Shown here: piece after piece, positions 24,680-43,020 of the stretch
Layout of the letters: each line of letters opens with the position of its first letter
How positions within the stretch are numbered: the stretch's first letter is position 1
NCBI RefSeq assembly: GCF_963675165.1
Contig: NC_087378.1
Span: 636,001-700,000 of the forward strand
DNA length: 64,000 nt
Source of the DNA: Halichondria panicea
Lineage: Eukaryota > Porifera > Demospongiae > Suberitida > Halichondriidae
Reading direction: 5' to 3'
Notes under the pieces: model-generated
Databases searched by the model: none
Told to the model about the DNA's origin: nothing
What the model saw: the letters and a program-made list of their open reading frames with translations, nothing else
Translations under genes and position numbers: made by a program

Positions 24680-27600
24680 ATGAGTGTATCTTTGTCTACC
24701 ACTCTCAGCTGGCACTTGCTGCTACAGACCTGCCTGGGGCTAGTACTGTCTGCAGCTGACACTCCTCCACACAGTTGTACCTACACATACACACTGAGGT
24801 CTGATGAATCTGGAGCCTGCATTCGAAGCAGCTTTGATCAGTACACAGCGTGCACAAATTTGTCCGTCTACCTTGAGTCTTTCAATTCCGGAACGTACTC
24901 CGGCTCGGATTGTGTTCAGTTCATTTGGAACCGGGCTTGTATGTACTGTCGGGGAAAACTTCATCTAGAATGAGATACAGTGTTGTCATGACCAGCACTT
25001 TGTTACAAAATGTTTCTATCAGATGTGTAGATCCCCACGTCCCATCAGGGAGAGACAAACTGGACGAGTACTTCGGACCGTTATTTTTCGACGGAGGTGG
25101 TACAGAAACGTCGTCTGTTGTATTGGACGGAATAAACTTTGAGGGCTGTAACCAACCACTACAGTTTGAAAACTTGCAATCAGTTGCTATTAGTAACTGC
25201 TCTTTTAGGTACGTATTAAGTCAATATTTTGTTAGTTCTATTATTATTATTCAATAATATTTGATGTTCTTTTCTACACAGGGGATACACTGCTTCTGCT
25301 GTGGATATGTCCAATATCAACACTATCGAGATTATGGATTGTTACTTTAACAATTGCTCAACAAATACGGAAAAGCCGCAATTCCATGGCAACTCTGGTG
25401 CAGTTTCAGTCTCTTACTTCCCTCAGAGTAATATAACAGTTTTATCCAATCAAACAAGACCATTTCTTTCGATTTCTAAAAGTATTTTCACAAACAATAG
25501 AGCAATTTTACCACCTGGAATTTCCCAGTCCCAACTGAACGAGGCCCTCAACAATAACATATATCACGGCCGTGGAGGTGCGGTCGGAATCTATGTCCAA
25601 GAGAATGTTCGCAACATCTCCGTGACAATTTGTGATTGCCTCTTTGATAATAACGATGCAGAGTCGTTCGGAGGTGGACTCTATTTGAATATTGATGGCC
25701 AAAATACAACGCATTCATTTAAAGTCGAAGGTACCAATTTCACAAACAACAGTGTCAAAGGAGAGGGAGGGTTCGGTGGGGCAGTTCAAATATCTTTTCT
25801 GAATCAGAATATAGACTATCCACCTACTGTGATGGAGTTTATACGATGCCACTTCGAGGGCAATACAGGATCGTACGGGGGAGGAGTGAGTTCGGTACAG
25901 GTGAGGTGGTTTGCATTGTTGTGAATGTTAACTTAATTTGATGTCTTTTATGTGAAGACTTTCAGTCAAGGTGCTGGTAATCTGGTGTCGATCTCCGAGT
26001 GCACCTTTGTGAATAACCGTGCCAACAATGTCGGGTCTGCTCTCATGTTCGCCTCTTTCCTATACGTTCAAAACCGTTTTGAATCTCATCACTATCGATG
26101 TCACAATAAGTAAGTACTCAGTACACACTTTAGACTTACTATTCATTAACGTTCTCTCTGTTTTGCAGTTTGTTCGCCAGAAACAGTGCACCTGGAGGCA
26201 CGTTCGGAGTCGCCTTCATCAACACAAACATGTCTGGCCACAATAGACTGGAGTTTAATGAAGGACCTGGTTTGCGGGTGATCACTAATAATGATTTATT
26301 ATGTTGAATCTGTATAATTATTAGCGCACACTTTTCTGTCTCCTTCACTTTCCTTCTTGTAAGAGAACGTATGACAGCTAATGTTTGAGAGTAGCCCATT
26401 CTATTTGCAAAAAAATGTTTTGGCGCCCATTATTTTCTATTTTTGGTGCTATATTTTTTTGAAGATGGTCCTTTCCCTGTAGGTGGTGGGTTCTCAAGTG
26501 GAGATTCTTCGCGGTGGACTGGTCAGTTTCATCGGCAACAACGCTGAGAGTAGAGAGGGCGGAGCTCTGTTCATGCAGGACTTTGGGCAGATCAAACTAC
26601 ATTCTAATACGTCAATGGAATTCATCAACAACACTGGAATGTAATGGTTGTCAAATTTCATTTCATTTTAAATTATTATCTGTCTTTACAGGATTGGTTC
26701 AGCCATTGTAGTGACAGTACAAAGAGCTTCCCCAGTGTTCTCTCAGCTTGTATACAACCCACAGTGCTTCCTCATCTACGAGAATACGTCACTGTCACCA
26801 GGGCAATGGGATGATGTGAGTTGAGCTACAAAATACCAACATTTCATAGCATTGCATGTGTGTGGCCTTGGTTGTCCATGTTCTCACTTGTGTGTGTTTG
26901 CTTTACTGTAACATATGCAGTGGCAAGTGATGTACTCATGTTCGTAATTCGTATCATTGCATGCATGTGGCCTTGGTTGTCCATGCTCTACAGCTACTCA
27001 CTTGCGTGTGTTTGCTATAACTGGCCCAATAGACACGAAATGCAGTGTCATGTGATGTGCTCGTGTTTGTATGCAGGTGTCCATAAGGTTCTCTGGTAAT
27101 CGTGCATCAGTGGGTCCAGCCGTGTACATATCTCACTTGGATCACTGCTCCTGGTTCTCTGCCGACAAAGTTGACAAGGGTACCAACGAAATAGATGTTA
27201 CCTTTGGAATTGAGCGGTTCCCAAACTGGAAAGTTTTTGAATTGTGAGTTCTACTGTTTGAGGGTGTAATGGCTGCATGTGATTGATATGGTTTTGCAGC
27301 AATGAAACCAACTATGCCACTTCTCTCAAAGACGACCCGACAGCTAGTACTTACTACTTTCAAACTGAGCCTGTCAATATCAGCTCAAGCAATGGCACAG
27401 CTCCAGTAAGTCCAGTATTGAAGGCTCCAGATGTGAGTGACATGTGTCCCCCCTGTGTGTGTGTGTGTGTGTGTGTAGCTTCCTATTCGTCCTGGAGAGA
27501 GGAGTCGTGTGAATTTTATGGGAGTGGATCAGTTTGGGAACCCAGCGTACGTTATCTTGAGACTGTCTGACTCGAGGACTGCCATCAGCAATGGAGCTTT

Positions 27601-30406
27601 CAGTCAAGCAGGAGACAGTCCTACTACTGACAGCATGGTGAGTGCTTGTACCTACACGTGTGACAATGCTAGAATCTGGAATATGCAGCTATTTGGTTTA
27701 TGTCAATAGTACTAGCCAGTAAACAATTTTAATTTCCCTACAGGATTCAAATCAAGTTCGCTTTGAACCCTCACTGCTCCCCATACAACCCAGTGATGAG
27801 TCAGTGACTGTGGTGTACGGATTCCCATCTCTCTCACCCGAAACGTTTCGTCAAAATCAAAATCAAGTGGTTCAGATACTTATTGACACACCTTACATCG
27901 TCAGAAGTGTAAGTAACTAACAATTCTTGATCTCCGTTATTTATTTACTTTTTTTAGGCTGAGAAGTTCTACTTCAATTTGTCTATAGTGCCCTGTCAAC
28001 CTGGCTATGAGCTCCGTCAACAGACTAATGGTGACAGACTCCTTTCTTGTCGCTGTGTCAGAGACAACTACAACATCTTAGACTGTGAAGAAAACGTGGT
28101 CATTATGAGGGATGGTTTCTGGGGAGTTGAAGAGGATGACCCCACCCCCCACCTTGACCTCACCCCCTGCCCTGCCTCCTATTGTCGCTGTCACACACGA
28201 GGGGGACAGACGTGTGAGGCTCTCTTCTTTCAACAAGACCCCACCCTCAATCTCCAGTGTCACCCTCTCAGAAATGGTGAGCATTGCAATAATTAGCTAT
28301 CTTGACAGTATGTTCACTGCTCCACTCCAGGCACACTGTGTGGTCAGTGCATCAATGGAACTGGTGTGGGGGTTCTGAGGACCAACTGTAGAGACTGTGA
28401 TCAAGACAACTACTACGCTATTGCACTCCTAGGTAAGTATTCAGGTGTCCTTAGTGTGTTGTTACCCTCCCTCCACTCATGCAGTTGTTGGTGATATCAT
28501 ACTGGTTGCACTGATCCTTGTCCTTGCTATCAAACTTCACGTGAGCTTCCCAGAGTCTATGAAGGGGCTCTTGTTTTACATACAGACTGCCTACTATACG
28601 ACTGAGTACTTCCCAATATCATTTTGGAACATCAGAAAATACGTGAGTAATACTCCCTCATGTAATACACTATATCTAGAGACTGTCTGTTTTCAGATGC
28701 TGTTTCTCTCGAGTGCCATTGGACTGTACTTTCCGTGGGATTTCTGTCTGTTTCCATCCATGTCTCCTCTTGTATCCTTTGCTCCAAAGTTCACTCCAGC
28801 TGCAATCGCAACTCTCGGCTCTACCATAGCGATTATCACCATCTATGTAACTAGGTATATAAGCTACAAACCATTATCATACCAGATTAGCACTGACTTC
28901 TTCCCCATGCACAAGGTCACGTGATGGTCGTGAGTATGTTTGGCATGGGGTGTGGAGTCTGGTGCTGCTACTCTATGCTCCTCTGGTCCACACTTGCTTG
29001 AATCTCCTCCAGTGTCAGTACACACCAAGTGCAGACGGAGAAGAGGAAGCTTTAGTGAGTCCATCACATGACGTTCTGTGTCGTGACTGTACGTATATGC
29101 ACCCCCCAGCACTGGTACTTGGACGGGACAGTGACATGCTTCCAGGATCCCAGTCACACTGCACTGGGTGTGATAGCCATCTTTGTTCTGCTGGCCTTAG
29201 TGTTGCTCATTCCAGCTGTGTTTGTATTCACAGTGATAGCAAGCTCCAAGCAAATACAGGTACCTTGGAATGTTTCTAGTATGTGGACAATGAATATAAG
29301 CACTTTGCATTAGGTATATGTAGGTTATATGTTTGATCTAGGTTGCTCATATTATCTTATTGTTGTCTGGTTTCTACAGAGCCAATCTCGTACAATTGAG
29401 TGGATGTACACTGCATTAACGGCTGGGTACAGGGACTCTTGGGAGGCAAAATGGTGGAGCTCTTTTGAGCTCCTCAGAAGGCTCCTCATTTTAGGCATTG
29501 CAGTGGTCCTACCTGGGAGATCAGTAAGTGTTCCCTACAGTGTGTGAAACACATCAATTGATGTCTTACTCCCTCACAGGTAGCCAATCTGTATGTACTG
29601 CTCAATGTGCTGGCCATTCATCTGTTCTTAAAACCCTACAAGAAGCTGTGGCAGAACATACTGGAAGCAGTGATACTGCTCAACTATGCACTGCTCATGA
29701 TGATCAGAGGTACCCCCTCTTTCCTGGATACGTACGCTATCTACTCAGGCATACAGGTACAATAACTAGAGGCCACATGCAGCAGTACAATATCACTGAG
29801 TGTGTATGCTACAGATCCCTGAGAACTGGAATGGAGACTTGACAACCACTGACAGTGTCACTTGGCTTCTATTCCCATTCTTCTACTTCCCTGTACTACT
29901 GGGTGTGGTCTTAATTGTCACTGTTGTCATCTACCATGTCGTAAGGTAAAGTTGACACCTTTTAGACTGTTTCGTGTGTGTGAATCATTCATATGCTAAT
30001 TTTATTGTCTCCATGACTATGTCGTACATGCTCACACCTTGTCTCGGTGATTAATTATAACTATCCAACCTATACTTATGGACTTAAAGGACGGTACTAG
30101 GATATATGAAAATGTTGCGTTTCAGGTTTTTTGCCTTTGTTATAGCTGATGCAAGTTATGTTCAATGCTGTTATCACTTTTACTGAATGAGACACTTGCT
30201 TGAGAAACTAAATACAACTGCATGTTGTGTCATGCACCATCAGTTTTGTCTCTTTCAGAAAACTAACACTTCGTAGCAATAATTGGAGCCTTCGTAGACC
30301 GCCTGCAGCCAGTGTATTGGATAACGACGATTTTTTGGAAGTCAAAGATGTCCATGCAAAAAGTGGTAACTATACAAGAACAACGTTTGGTTTAGATGAG
30401 CTATAA
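24680..30406 (+). CDS. Beta-helix multi-pass receptor A (apparent frameshift in exon 1)
   Basis: About 20 exons: 24680-25208, 25282-25900, 25958-26109, 26169-26277, 26483-26640, 26692-26815, 27076-27243, 27300-27405, 27479-27637, 27744-27908, 27958-28275, 28331-28432, 28485-28642, 28697-28854, 28916-29054, 29110-29259, 29380-29523, 29580-29755, 29815-29945, 30259-30406. Order: signal peptide, Cys-containing lead (SCTYTYTLRS), beta-helix repeats (CDCLFDNNDAESFGGGLYLNI), Cys-rich neck (PCPASYCRCHTRGG, LCGQCINGTGVG), then a multi-pass membrane block (VVGDIILVALILVLAI, WHGVWSLVLLLYAPL, WWSSFELLRRLLILGIA, LFLKPYKKLWQNILEAV) and a short tail ending TFGLDEL. In exon 1 the frame used from the ATG meets a stop at 24971. 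The homologous residues HLEPGLY continue in another frame from about 24919, as if one base were missing. Function unknown; possibly a pseudogene or an assembly error. Confidence 0.75.
27958..29945 (+). repeat. Inverted duplication, left high-identity arm
   Basis: This stretch, exons and introns included, is nearly identical to the reverse complement of about 33899-35890. For example, the intron-spanning translation at 28445-28924 is residue-for-residue the same as at 35408-34929. Identity drops sharply after the splice site at 29945 and more gradually upstream of about 27958. Confidence 0.9.
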
Positions 30407-30443
30407 TATACTATAGCAATTAAAACAGACTTTCTTTTTATGT

Positions 30444-30966
30444 CAGCATACATTTTTTTATTTTAGTCCGCTGTTAATTTTTGTGTTCAGTAGATGCAAT
30501 GTCGACAACTTCTTTCAAAACTAATTTGTGCTGTATGCATGGTGTGTATACGTATTGACAGGAGTGCACTCCTAGTGTTGAGCATTAAGTGCTTTGTGCA
30601 TGGTGTGTATACATATTGACAGGAGTGCACTCCTAGTGTTGAGCATTAAGTGCTTTGTGCATGAAACAATAGGTTGTAAAGAACACCAAAGCATAGGGGG
30701 ACGTACTATTACATGCTTCTTGTACTTTCTAGCGCGTCAGCATACATTTTTTTGTTTTAGTCTGGTGTTAATTTTTGTGTTCAGTAGATGCAATGTCGAC
30801 AACTTCTTTCAAAACCAATTTGTGCTGTATGCATGGTGTGTATACGTATTGACAGGAGTGCACTCCTAGTGTTGAGCATTAAGTGCTTTGTGCATGAAAC
30901 AATAGGTTGTAAAGAACACCATAGCATAGGGGGACGTACTATTACATGCTTCTTATACTTTCTAGC
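30444..30966 (+). repeat. Tandem duplication between receptor A and silicatein 3
   Basis: Two units, about 30444-30736 and 30737-30966, share GTCAGCATACATTTTTTT, AGTAGATGCAATGTCGACAA and GGGGGACGTACTATTACATG. Unit 1 has an extra internal 63-bp duplication (GGTGTGTATAC to GTGCTTTGTGCAT). Each unit contains the palindrome GGAGTGCACTCC. Short ORFs here are by-products of the repeat. Confidence 0.9.
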
Positions 30967-31089
30967 GCACTGTGTTTTCAATTGAAAGTCATTTTAAAAG
31001 ACAAATTTCTTATGTTGACACGTTTTCTGTTATTGGAAGTCATGTGTCTCTATAGCCTTTGACATGCAAATTCATGAATAAAACCTGGC

Positions 31090-31096
31090 TATAAAG
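31090..31096 (+). promoter_or_regulatory. TATA-like box of silicatein 3
   Basis: TATAAAG lies 74 bp upstream of the ATG, which would place transcription start near 31120 and give a 5' UTR of about 50 bases. Similar TATA-like sites lie upstream of the other silicateins. Confidence 0.5.
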
Positions 31097-31169
31097 AGAG
31101 ACTGATCTGTGGTAGACTCTACTCGGTGATCTAGCTTCAGTTGTATACAGTTGAGAGGAATATTCAAGA

Positions 31170-32861
31170 ATGAAGATCTTAATAGTCCTAACATTACTTG
31201 GCCTGGCTTGTGCTAGAGGAGTGCCAAAGTATGCATTTGTGGAGGAATGGCAACTGTGGAAGTCGTCTCATGAGAGGGACTACACTACCGACAGAGAGGA
31301 GCTTGAGAAGCATTTAGTGTGGCTGTCTAACCGAGAGTACATTCAACAACACAATGCCAACTCGGAAATCTTTGGCTTCACTCTCGCTATGAATCACTAT
31401 GGAGACATGGTAAATTGGTGAATTCTCACTTCACTCTTTTCAGAGAAATGCAGCCTACTTACTCAGGATTAGTGTGGTTATTTCTTTCACCGTTGTAATT
31501 CTTTTTTTCAGACTGACATGGAGTACATGGAGAAGTTTGCGACTTACAAGAGAACCAAGCATACAAACAGTAAAGAGTATAAGCCAGTTAAAGGCGATGA
31601 CACCAGTGGCTACCCAGTATCCATGGACTGGCGAACAAAGGGAGCTGTCACATCAGTCAAAAGCCAAGTAAGCATGCATGCATACTCCAATACTATAGCA
31701 TCTTAGACTAGCAGTCCTTCTATTTTCAGCCATAGCTTCAGGGTATGTGTATATACAAAAGGAAAGGCCTTAATTCTCATTTCCACAATCATATTTACCT
31801 TACTGGCTTAGTAGTTGTTTTCTATTTCATAGTCATTTATGAACTTCTGATACACAGGGAGATTGTGGTGCAAGTTACGCCTTCAGTACTATCGGTGCTG
31901 TTGAAGGAGCTTGGGCTCTGGCTCATGGAAAACAAGTGGCCCTCAGTGTACAAAACATTGTGGATTGCTCTGGTAAGGCCGAATCTAGTCACCACATATA
32001 CATGCAGCTAATTATGCTTATTTCCATCCCCCAGTTTCGTACGGGAACCATGGCTGTCAGGGTGGGAACATGTATGATACTTACATGTACATTCTGGCTA
32101 ACGAAGGCGTAGCCACACAGGACAAATATCCGTTCTATGGAAGAGTAAGCGAGACCCTATATAACTATAGAGAACTAACCGCTGTTACTATACGTGTGTT
32201 TTGCAGCAAGGGCAGTGCAAGTACGATTCATCCCTTTATGGAGCCAAGATCTCCGGTAGTGTGACCATCAGCAGTGGCAATGAAGCTAACCTCCAGGCTG
32301 CAGTGGCTAGTACTGGTCCCGTGGCAGTGGCAGTCGATGGAAGCAACAAAGCATTTAGAGTATGTGCATGCACAGGCACACCATAGTATAAGAGGAGTAT
32401 ATATTGATGGCAATAGATTTGAATGTGCTGCTAGCTATAAAGCTGCTCCTTTTTTGCCATCATGCAGTATTACAACAGTGGAGTGTACAATCTCCCTGGG
32501 TGCTCCAGTTACTCTCTAGACACTGCTCTACTGATTATTGGCTATGGAACGGTTAATGATGTTGACTACTGGCTCCTCAAGAACAGGTAAACATTAATTT
32601 TGTGTCTACATGTATAGATTAGCTAGCATAAGCTTCTACCTCAACTCAGAATGTAAAGCTAGGCATACCAAATTGTCTGATATCTGCATGTAACTATATA
32701 GTCTATTCTTTAAAAGGAAATTTGCATGCACCTGCTAAACAATTGTCTCGTTTCCCTGCAGCTGGGGCACTAACTGGGGAATGAGTGGCTACATCATGAT
32801 GTCCAGGAACAAATACAACCAGTGTGGTATAGCCACTGATGCCTCATTCCCAACTCTTTAG
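31170..32861 (+). CDS. Silicatein 3, lacking the catalytic His
   Basis: Seven exons (31170-31409, 31512-31667, 31858-31972, 32035-32144, 32207-32359, 32468-32586, 32762-32861) join in phase into 330 residues. It has a signal peptide ([15 protein letters not shown]), a propeptide ([20 protein letters not shown]) and mature start [18 protein letters not shown]. The active-site motif is [17 protein letters not shown] (Ser for Cys, as in silicateins), then [19 protein letters not shown]. Where silicatein 2 reads [12 protein letters not shown], this copy reads [12 protein letters not shown]: the catalytic His is Thr and the preceding Asn is Asp. The Asn of [12 protein letters not shown] remains. 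Splicing and reading frame are intact, so this is not simple decay. By the cathepsin mechanism it should be inactive as a hydrolase; a structural filament role is inferred. It sits between inverted receptors A and B. Confidence 0.94.
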
Positions 32862-33108
32862 ACAACTTTAACTCTATAGGCAGTAGATTTTGCATACACA
32901 CGTGTCCCTATTCGTTTAATTTGTGTGATTTAGTTCTATTTATGACTATACAATCTGTTCAATTGTTAGTGCAGTCTGTTTAATTGTGTGTCCACCTTGT
33001 ACGTCTGCATTCAGAGAATTCTTGTTCTTCATTACCTTCATGAATGTCTACATGTGTCATGTGCTAACAAATGCACTTAATTACATGACATGCACTTGCA
33101 ACATAATA

Positions 33109-33659
33109 GTCCTATTCGTTTAAGAGCCTGGAATTTTGATTGCTATTATCAACTGTCAGTGAGCTAGCTGGTCTTGAAGATACCTACTATACACACAGTA
33201 AGTGCAGTAGTAGTAGATCTAAGAGGTAGTCTAATGCTCAAGGATGATGGAACATCTTATATACATAGTAGGCATCTGCAGAATTGTGTAGAGGAGATGT
33301 TCCACCATCTTGGAGCATTAGTTTACCTCTTAGATCTACTACTACTGCACTATACTGCACTTACTGTGTATATAGTAGGTATCTTCAAGACCAGCTAGCT
33401 CACTGATAGTTGACAAACACTCTCTGGGACAAAAACCATTGTGTAGCTCTTACTTCAATATTTCACAAACTTCCATTGTTTAGAATAATAGTGCATGCAT
33501 TGCAGAATGCAGAGGCTGCAAAAACGCATTGATTTTACAATGACTTCAATGTAAAAGGGTGTGCCAGCTCAGCACAATTTTACTGCGGAAGCTATACAGG
33601 AAGTAGTTAGTGGGCGTTCAAATAGCAATCAAAATTCCAGGCTCTTAAACGAATAGGAC
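33109..33659. mobile_element. MITE with long terminal inverted repeats and nested fold-back
   Basis: The ends GTCCTATTCGTTTAAGAGCC and GGCTCTTAAACGAATAGGAC are perfect inverted repeats, extending through AATTTTGATTGCTATT. TA is duplicated just outside both ends. Inside, 33149-33413 forms a second inverted repeat (GAGCTAGCTGGTCTTGAAGA pairs with TCTTCAAGACCAGCTAGCTC), nearly palindromic over about 265 bp. No transposase ORF is present. Confidence 0.9.
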
Positions 33660-33722
33660 TATTGTGTATATTCAAACAAAATTAATGCTCAAACATGAAT
33701 GGGTTAAAAAAAATTCCTTTAA

Positions 33723-40715
<6,993 letters not shown>

Positions 40716-40904
40716 CGTCTAGGGATACAGTAGCTAGCTAGAGACAACTGCCCTCCAGGCTCATGAATACTCAGCCATGCCCATCTTTGAGGTAGATCTA
40801 TCACATGATAAACAATATTATTTTTAGAGCAGCCCCTCCCACTTACAAGCTCAGCTCAGCGGTCAACAAGCAGCCCTAGATCAGAGAATAGAGAAACCTC
40901 AAAG
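40716..40904. promoter_or_regulatory. Divergent promoter between receptors B and C
   Basis: Only 189 bp separate the two ATGs pointing outward, so both core promoters must be here. This makes co-expression of B and C likely. No clear TATA box was assigned. Confidence 0.5.
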
Positions 40905-42989
40905 ATGCTGTATGTTGGACTATTACTTGCGCTATCTCTAGTTGGAAATACCCATGGTGATGTGGAACCTTGTACTGAACTGAGTGATGATTTTACAACT
41001 CAAAAGCAAGACAAATTCTCTGACCTTGCTAGTCTAATTCCCCGGTATGTGCACGACTCAGGGAATGACACTGAGGCATGCTTGAACTACCAGAACACTA
41101 CCCAACCACCTCCATGCAATACCCTCTATTATGTACTAAATGGAGACAACAGTACCCGGCATAGCAATGATGACGTTGCCATTTATCTGGGACCTGGATT
41201 GCAAAGACTGACCAGTGCCACCGCAGTCATTAACAGTCGGAGGGTGGCTATCATTGGATCTGGAGAGGGTGTGACTTTCATGAATTGCGGAAGCTACCTC
41301 GAGACGGATAGAGTGTGTCAATTTACAAACTTTCAAGTACGGAACTCAACATTTGTGTTGATTACTGGGATAACGTTTACGCGTTGTGGACCAATAACTT
41401 CGAGTGTTTACATCGCATTCTCTAATCATCTCTATATAGAGAACTGCTCTTTCGTGTAAGTCAGTAAAGTGTGTGTAGATGTACACATACGTACCTTTAA
41501 ATGTTCCACTATCGAAATGATCTATGCTGGGCGATTTTTCCTTGGTTTGATAGTTAATAAAATAATGTTGAGTGCTCAAATTCACAAAATTGTGTTTCCT
41601 TTAAAGTCCTCATCTAATGTTGTGTTTAAATCAGTGATTGCTTTCAGATACATACCACACCTCCCCCCCCACACACACACACCCCACCTCCCCCCCCCAC
41701 ACACACACACCACACCTCCCCCCACACACACCTATTAGGCTATACACACACACACACACACACACACCCCACACACACACCACACACACACACACACACA
41801 CCCACCTCCCCCACACACACACACACACTAACAGAGACAACCTGTCCCCTCCTTTGCTCCTTCACAATACACCAACCGTTACCTTCAACAATGTCAACTT
41901 CACAAACAACCACCCTGAGAAGTTAGACAACGAAACGGCTATACATATCTGCTACTTTTCCGGTGGACAACGAGACGTGTTCTTTATCGACAATCGTACA
42001 ACTTCAGGAGCCATTTCATTCTACATTGAAGATTTGAGCACGAGATTTCTCATCATTAACTCCACTTTTTTCAATAACTCTGCGAGGCCTGATGATGACG
42101 TCACCATTCCAAGACTATCGAGTGCTTACGGCCACGGGGGAGCAGTGAATATTCGACTACTGAATAGTTACTCCAGTCGAGTCTGTATCGCTAACTCTAT
42201 CTTCAGTGAGAACTATGCAGATGCTCATGCAGGTGGGCTAGCCATCTCATTGGCTGGTGTATCCATTGCAAACGAGTTTTATATTGCGGACTCCATCTTT
42301 GACGGAAACTACTGCAAAATTGGGAAATGTACGGGAGGCGCTGTGGGGATTGATTTCTTTAGCAACACAAGAGTCAATACGATTTTGTTCAGTAAGACAA
42401 ATTTTACCAGAAACAAGGCTGAGTCGAGTGGAGCCATTTCTCTGTCCACGTTTGTGAGTGCCCAATACGAAGACGGTATGTCTGACAGTCTCAGACTGGA
42501 TGAGTGCATATTTGAAGAAAACGAAGCGTTTTTTGAGGGAACCGCATTTGGTGCTTTCTCCCTGACAAATGCAAACCAGATCGGAGTCCCTATAGAAGTT
42601 TATAACTGGTAAGGATTCTTTATTTCCTATAACACCAAGTAGCCCAATAGTGTATGTTGTGTAAACTTTCTTTGACTACAGCTTTGATTGTGTACATGCA
42701 TATTGCTGCTAATTCGTAAGTTGTATTTTATAAATCGATACTTTGTTTTGTTGCAGTCGTTTTGATAATAATATTGCAACTCGTGGAAGTACAGACACAA
42801 CTGCAGTCACAGCTTACAGGGTCTTGATAACTTTTAAAGGGACTAACTCGTTCAATAATAATGTTGGAGGTGGTCTCTCGCTATTGAGCTCTAGGATGGA
42901 CGTGCAGGGAGATCTCACATTTGATAACAACACTGCCGTGTTCGGAGGAGGCATTGCCATGTCTGGTAGAAGCTTGGTATGTTGTGTGT

Positions 42990-43020
<31 letters not shown>

